Shown here piece by piece: positions 5,551-8,791 of a DNA stretch of 8,791 bases; position 1 is the stretch's first letter; each line of letters starts with the position of its first letter. The stretch comes from Ruminiclostridium sp. GTDB taxonomy: Bacteria > Bacillota_A > Clostridia > Oscillospirales > Ruminococcaceae. The DNA is taken from contig JAFZOA010000733.1 in NCBI GenBank assembly GCA_017550775.1, forward strand, positions 1-8,791, given 5' to 3'. A program made the position numbers and the translations under genes. The notes beneath the pieces are model-generated. The model was not told where the DNA came from. It ran no database searches and saw only the letters and a list, made by a program, of their open reading frames with translations.

Positions 5551-5656
5551 GGTGACCGTTTGTATGCGTGCGTCCTGCGCACTTTTGACGGTCACCTCAC
5601 TGCGTCGTACAGCGGGGGCGGCGTTAGACCCTTGCGGGGTTTGGGCTCTGCCCCAA
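5551..5656. repeat. GC-rich structured element, possibly a dispersed REP-like repeat
   Basis: Three nested or adjacent hairpins occur here. GGTGACCGT (5551-5559) pairs perfectly with ACGGTCACC (5588-5596). Inside it GTGCG (5568-5572) pairs with CGCAC (5578-5582). Downstream ACCC/GGGT (5628-5631, 5637-5640) and TTGGG/CCCAA (5641-5645, 5652-5656) form two short back-to-back hairpins. The last part resembles a GC-rich repeat I have seen in noncoding DNA of Ruminococcaceae genomes (from memory). It sits just upstream of the methyltransferase ribosome binding site, so it would be in the leader RNA. No U-run follows. Confidence 0.55.
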
Positions 5657-5684
5657 GCGAGGGGATGAAAGGAGGACATTGTTT

Positions 5685-6479
5685 ATGAACATCACCGACA
5701 AGAATATTGACGGCGGGAAAGCGTTCGATTTCGGAAGAACGTCCGCCGACTATGCCAGATACCGCGACATTTACCCCTGCGGGTTCTACGAAAGGATAAC
5801 TGCGCGCGGACTGTGTATAAGCGGACAGAGCGTTCTCGACATCGGCACGGGTACGGGAGTTCTGCCGCGCAATATGTACCGGTACGGCGCGAAATGGACG
5901 GGCACCGATATCTCGGATAATCAGATAGAAGAGGCAAGAAGGCTTTCGGAAGGAACGGATATCGAGTATTACGCCGTGCCGACCGAAGAACTTGACTTTC
6001 CCGACGGCTCCTTCGATGTCATAACCGCGTGTCAGTGTTTCTGGTATTTCGACCATGAGCGGGTAATGCCGAACCTGTGGCGTATGCTAAGACCGGGCGG
6101 TAAGCTTCTTGTTCTTTATATGGCGTGGCTTCCGTTCGAGGACAGGATAGCGGGCGAGAGCGAGAGGCTCGTGCTGAAATATAATCCCCGGTGGAGCGGC
6201 GCGGGTGAGACTGTGCATCCGATCTTTATCCCCGACTGCTACAACGAGCGTTTCGTGCTCGAATACCATGACGAGTACAGGCTGAACGTGCGGTTCACAA
6301 GGGAGAGCTGGAACGGGCGAATGAGAGCCTGCCGCGGTATCGGCGCGTCGCTGAATGAATGCGAGATACGCGCGTGGGAAGCCGAACACATAAGGCTGCT
6401 TTCGGAGATCGCTCCGGAGGAATTTGATATCCTGCACTATGCTGCGCTGGCGGAGCTTAAAAAGAAAACCGGGTCGTAA
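5685..6479 (+). CDS. Class I SAM-dependent methyltransferase
   Basis: A 264-residue soluble Rossmann-fold methyltransferase of the Methyltransf_11/25 kind that transfers a methyl group from S-adenosylmethionine. Motif I is VLDIGTGTG (50-58), the acidic ribose-binding residue is Asp75 in GTDIS, and motif IV is FDVITACQCFWYFD (110-123). The post-motif LRPGGKLLVLYM follows at about 135. The C-terminal third (about 150-264) is family-variable, rich in aromatic and Arg residues, and probably defines the substrate, which I cannot name; small-molecule methylation is more likely than RNA or DNA. The ATG at 5685 is chosen over the TTG at 5679 because AAAGGAGG (5668-5675) is 9 bases before the ATG but only 3 before the TTG. 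It appears to be transcribed alone, with no clear terminator after it. Confidence 0.9.
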   Translation: MNITDKNIDGGKAFDFGRTSADYARYRDIYPCGFYERITARGLCISGQSVLDIGTGTGVLPRNMYRYGAKWTGTDISDNQIEEARRLSEGTDIEYYAVPTEELDFPDGSFDVITACQCFWYFDHERVMPNLWRMLRPGGKLLVLYMAWLPFEDRIAGESERLVLKYNPRWSGAGETVHPIFIPDCYNERFVLEYHDEYRLNVRFTRESWNGRMRACRGIGASLNECEIRAWEAEHIRLLSEIAPEEFDILHYAALAELKKKTGS

Positions 6480-6521
6480 AAAAATTTCTTTGTGCTTTAA
6501 GTAGTCTTTAGGTTTATGAGG

Positions 6522-6527
6522 TATAAT
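6522..6527 (+). promoter_or_regulatory. Probable -10 box for the lipoprotein gene
   Basis: A perfect TATAAT lies 53 bases upstream of the ATG at 6581 in the AT-rich gap after the methyltransferase. I find no good -35 at 16-18 bases, so the promoter is either weak or activator-dependent. Confidence 0.45.
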
Positions 6528-6580
6528 ACATACAGAGACAAGGAAAAACCGGACTTCCGGGCAACAAAAGGAGAACGACC

Positions 6581-8791
6581 ATGAAAGCAAGAACATATAT
6601 ATCCGTATTGACAGCTCTGTGCCTCACACTTACAGCCTGCTCCAACAGCAATAATGCTCAGGTTTCGGAGAGCACGGAGAACTCACCCGCAAGCTCCGCA
6701 GCTTCGTCGTCGGAAGCCGCCGTCATCACAACGATCGCACGCAGGGAGGAATCCTCATCCTCCGTATCGGAGAGCGGCACTGTGACCGTTAACAAGAGCA
6801 GCCTTGCTCTGAACAACACGGAAATGTTCTCATCACGGGACTATGAGATCGGGTATTCGGACTGCACAGAGATAACCCTCTCCGACAGCGGTATATCCGT
6901 CTCCGGAGAAGGCGCGTCGGTGAGCGGGAATGTCGTGACCATAAACGCGGCGGGCTCATACCTTATTAAGGGGACAGTCTCCGACGGACAGATAATGGTG
7001 GACGCAGATGATGAGAAGGTGCAGATAGTGCTTGACGGTGCATCGGTGACAAGCTCCGGGAGCGCGGCGCTGTATGTGAAGAGCGCGGATAAGGTGTTCG
7101 TGACTACTTCTGAAGGTTCGCAGAACACCCTCGCTTCCGTCGGCGAGTATGTAAACTCCGGCGACAGCAAGATCGACGGTGCTGTATTCGCGAAGTCTGA
7201 TATTACCCTGAACGGCTCGGGAGCTCTTACGGTAAGCTCCGAAACCGCCCACGGCATCGTCTGCAAGGACGACATCAAGATCACGGGCGGTACTCTTGCC
7301 GTGAGCGCGGCGAAGAAAGGCATAGACTGCAACGAGAGCGTCCGGATAGCGAACGGAAGCATCAGTATCACAAGCGGTACCGACGGCATACACGCGGAGA
7401 ACTCCGACGAGGCGGAAAAGGCGTTCGTGTACATCGGCGGCGGCAACATAGAGATAGTAAGCGGCGGTGACGCGATAGACGCGTCCGGCGAGATAGCCGC
7501 GGCAGACGGCGTGGTGAGCATTACCTCCGGCGGCGGGGCAGAAAATGCTCCCGCACATACCGGTAACGACTTCGGGGCGCGCTGGGATCGGGATAACAGC
7601 TCCTCCGACGGTGAAACTTCCTCGTCCGCAAAGGGTCTCAGATCCGGAAGTATCATAACAGTAAGCGGCGGTACTTTTGTGATAGATTCCTCCGACGACG
7701 CGCTCCACTCGGCAGATACAGTTGATATATCCGGCGGCTCCCTGACCGCTGCGACCGGAGACGACGGCATACACTCCGACACAAGCGTCCTTATCTCGGG
7801 CGGCATGGTCAACATCACCGGAAGCTATGAGGGCATAGAGGGCGAAGTAATCGGAATATCCGGCGGTACGGTAAGCGTGCGCGCGACCGATGACGGCATG
7901 AACGCAGCCGGCGAGACCGGCTCCGGAATGATGAATACCGATCCGAACGCGCTGCTCACGATATCCGGCGGGAACGTGACCGTCAACGCGGACGGCGACG
8001 GACTTGACACAAACGGCTGCCTTGTCATAAGCGGCGGCACCACGTTCATAAGCGGTCCCACCAACGCAGGCAACGGCGCACTTGACTACGGCATCTCCGG
8101 CACAGTCACCGGCGGTTATCTGATCGCGGCGGGCGCGGTTGGAATGGCGGAGAACTTCGGCTCAGACTCAACTCAGGGCTCGATACTCTACACATTCGAC
8201 GGGACGCTTTCCGCAGGCACCGAGATATCCCTCAGAGACAGCAGCGGCAATGTTCTGGTAAGCTATGCGCCCGAAAAGCAGTACCAGTGTGCGGTCATCA
8301 CTGCACCCGGTGTGACGGCCGGAAGCACATACACCGTTGTCGCGGGTGACAGCAGCTACAGCGTGGAGATGACCTCCAACATCTACGGCTCCGGAAGCGG
8401 ATTCGGCGGCGGATCCGGCGGGCACGGCGGTTTCGGTGACAAGAACGGTGAGAACGGCGGCTTTGGCGACCGCGGCGGACGCGGAAACAGGGACAATACC
8501 TTCCCGACCGCCGACAGCTCCGGGACCGGCGCAGTCGGAAACCCCGACGACGCTTCCGAAACAGGAACCGGACAGAACGACGTGAAGCCGGAGACGACTT
8601 CGGAAGAAAAGGACAATGCCGGGAATAACGACAATACCGCAGACAAGGCGAATGAGAACGGCAACCGTATTCCTCCAATGAACGGTGAAATGCCGGAACT
8701 CCCACAGAACGGAGAAATGCCGGAACTCCCACAGAACGGAGAAATGCCGGAACTTCCGCAGAACGGACAGATGCCGGAACTTCCGCAGAAC
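6581..8791 (+). CDS. Secreted lipoprotein with Cthe_2159-like carbohydrate-binding beta-helix domain, 3'-truncated
   Basis: The frame is open for 737 codons to the right edge with no stop. Residues 1-20 are a lipoprotein signal: basic start, hydrophobic core, lipobox LTAC with Cys20. Residues 21-65 are a Ser/Ala-rich linker. From about residue 85 to 525 the protein is built of short repeated strands with ISGG/VSGG turns and Asp-Gly loops such as DGIHAEN, GDDGIHSD, TDDGMNA and GDGLDTN. This matches the right-handed parallel beta-helix family of Cthe_2159 (PF14262), known to bind cellulose and acidic sugars with calcium. Residues about 535-600 form a small beta-rich end, followed by a Gly-rich stretch (604-640), an acidic Thr/Asp/Asn linker, and four NGEMPELPQ repeats from 701. 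AAAAGGAG (6566-6573) precedes the ATG by 7 bases. Likely role: binding polysaccharide at the cell surface, either host or plant glycan or the cell's own matrix. No catalytic site is visible. Confidence 0.85.
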   Translation, partial: MKARTYISVLTALCLTLTACSNSNNAQVSESTENSPASSAASSSEAAVITTIARREESSSSVSESGTVTVNKSSLALNNTEMFSSRDYEIGYSDCTEITLSDSGISVSGEGASVSGNVVTINAAGSYLIKGTVSDGQIMVDADDEKVQIVLDGASVTSSGSAALYVKSADKVFVTTSEGSQNTLASVGEYVNSGDSKIDGAVFAKSDITLNGSGALTVSSETAHGIVCKDDIKITGGTLAVSAAKKGIDCNESVRIANGSISITSGTDGIHAENSDEAEKAFVYIGGGNIEIVSGGDAIDASGEIAAADGVVSITSGGGAENAPAHTGNDFGARWDRDNSSSDGETSSSAKGLRSGSIITVSGGTFVIDSSDDALHSADTVDISGGSLTAATGDDGIHSDTSVLISGGMVNITGSYEGIEGEVIGISGGTVSVRATDDGMNAAGETGSGMMNTDPNALLTISGGNVTVNADGDGLDTNGCLVISGGTTFISGPTNAGNGALDYGISGTVTGGYLIAAGAVGMAENFGSDSTQGSILYTFDGTLSAGTEISLRDSSGNVLVSYAPEKQYQCAVITAPGVTAGSTYTVVAGDSSYSVEMTSNIYGSGSGFGGGSGGHGGFGDKNGENGGFGDRGGRGNRDNTFPTADSSGTGAVGNPDDASETGTGQNDVKPETTSEEKDNAGNNDNTADKANENGNRIPPMNGEMPELPQNGEMPELPQNGEMPELPQNGQMPELPQN
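8681..8791 (+). repeat. 27-bp tandem repeat encoding NGEMPELPQ
   Basis: Four full in-frame copies (8681-8707, 8708-8734, 8735-8761, 8762-8788) plus the first codon of a fifth. Copies 1 and 2 differ by one base; copy 4 encodes NGQMPELPQ. The array runs off the window, so total copy number is unknown. Pro-rich spacers like this usually extend a surface domain away from the cell, and near-identical units are prone to slippage. Confidence 0.93.

Noticed and set aside
5346..5688. Short open frames in the gap before the methyltransferase, on both strands
   Set aside because: They overlap strongly folded repeat DNA, lack ribosome binding sites and have no domain-like pattern.
6841..7818. Long minus-strand open frame of 325 codons
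   Set aside because: It is antisense to the lipoprotein gene, low in complexity (Ser/Pro/Ala), and is explained by the repetitive Ser/Gly codon pattern of the plus-strand gene. It has no ribosome binding site.

Overview
The window suggests a gut-type Gram-positive member of the Clostridia, most likely Ruminococcus or a close relative in the Oscillospiraceae. This is inferred from the moderately GC-rich coding DNA, AT-rich promoters with sigma-A-type boxes, strong AGGAGG-like ribosome binding sites, the family mix (STAS-kinase fusion, SPFH plus Arc-type partner, DUF3899, Cthe_2159-like lipoprotein) and lipoprotein export with a lipobox. No rRNA, tRNA, CRISPR array, transposase or phage gene was seen.

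Layout. (1) Bases 1-1405, plus strand: the end of an oligopeptide ABC transporter operon. It holds a 5'-truncated OppF-type ATPase and, overlapping it by 4 bases, a small DUF3899-like membrane protein. (2) Bases 1408-1578: a MITE-like inverted-repeat element filling the gap between convergent genes. (3) Bases 1587-3686, minus strand: a two-gene unit read from a perfect consensus promoter (3855-3883). It encodes a STAS domain fused to an APH-like kinase, then a membrane-anchored solute-binding protein whose lobes are in circularly permuted order. (4) Bases 3911-5226, minus strand: an SPFH (stomatin/prohibitin-like) membrane protein translationally coupled (TAATG) to a small ribbon-helix-helix protein, closed by a strong intrinsic terminator. 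Its promoter region carries an inverted repeat at the start of the transcript. (5) Bases 5330-5684: a noncoding stretch with a 16-bp tandem duplication and a GC-rich, strongly folded repeat-like element. (6) Bases 5685-6479, plus strand: a class I SAM-dependent methyltransferase. (7) Bases 6581 to the right edge, plus strand: a long secreted lipoprotein with a Cthe_2159-like beta-helix carbohydrate-binding domain, a Gly-rich linker and 9-residue Pro-rich repeats. It has no stop codon in the window.

How it fits together. The window is mostly cell-envelope functions: peptide uptake, amino-acid sensing or binding at the membrane, a membrane scaffold, and a surface polysaccharide-binding lipoprotein. 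No single pathway joins them. The items most worth following up are the permuted solute-binding protein that ends where longer relatives are expected to continue into a permease, with a mobile-looking repeat 9 bases beyond its stop; the SPFH-RHH coupled pair with a candidate operator; and the two structured noncoding repeats.
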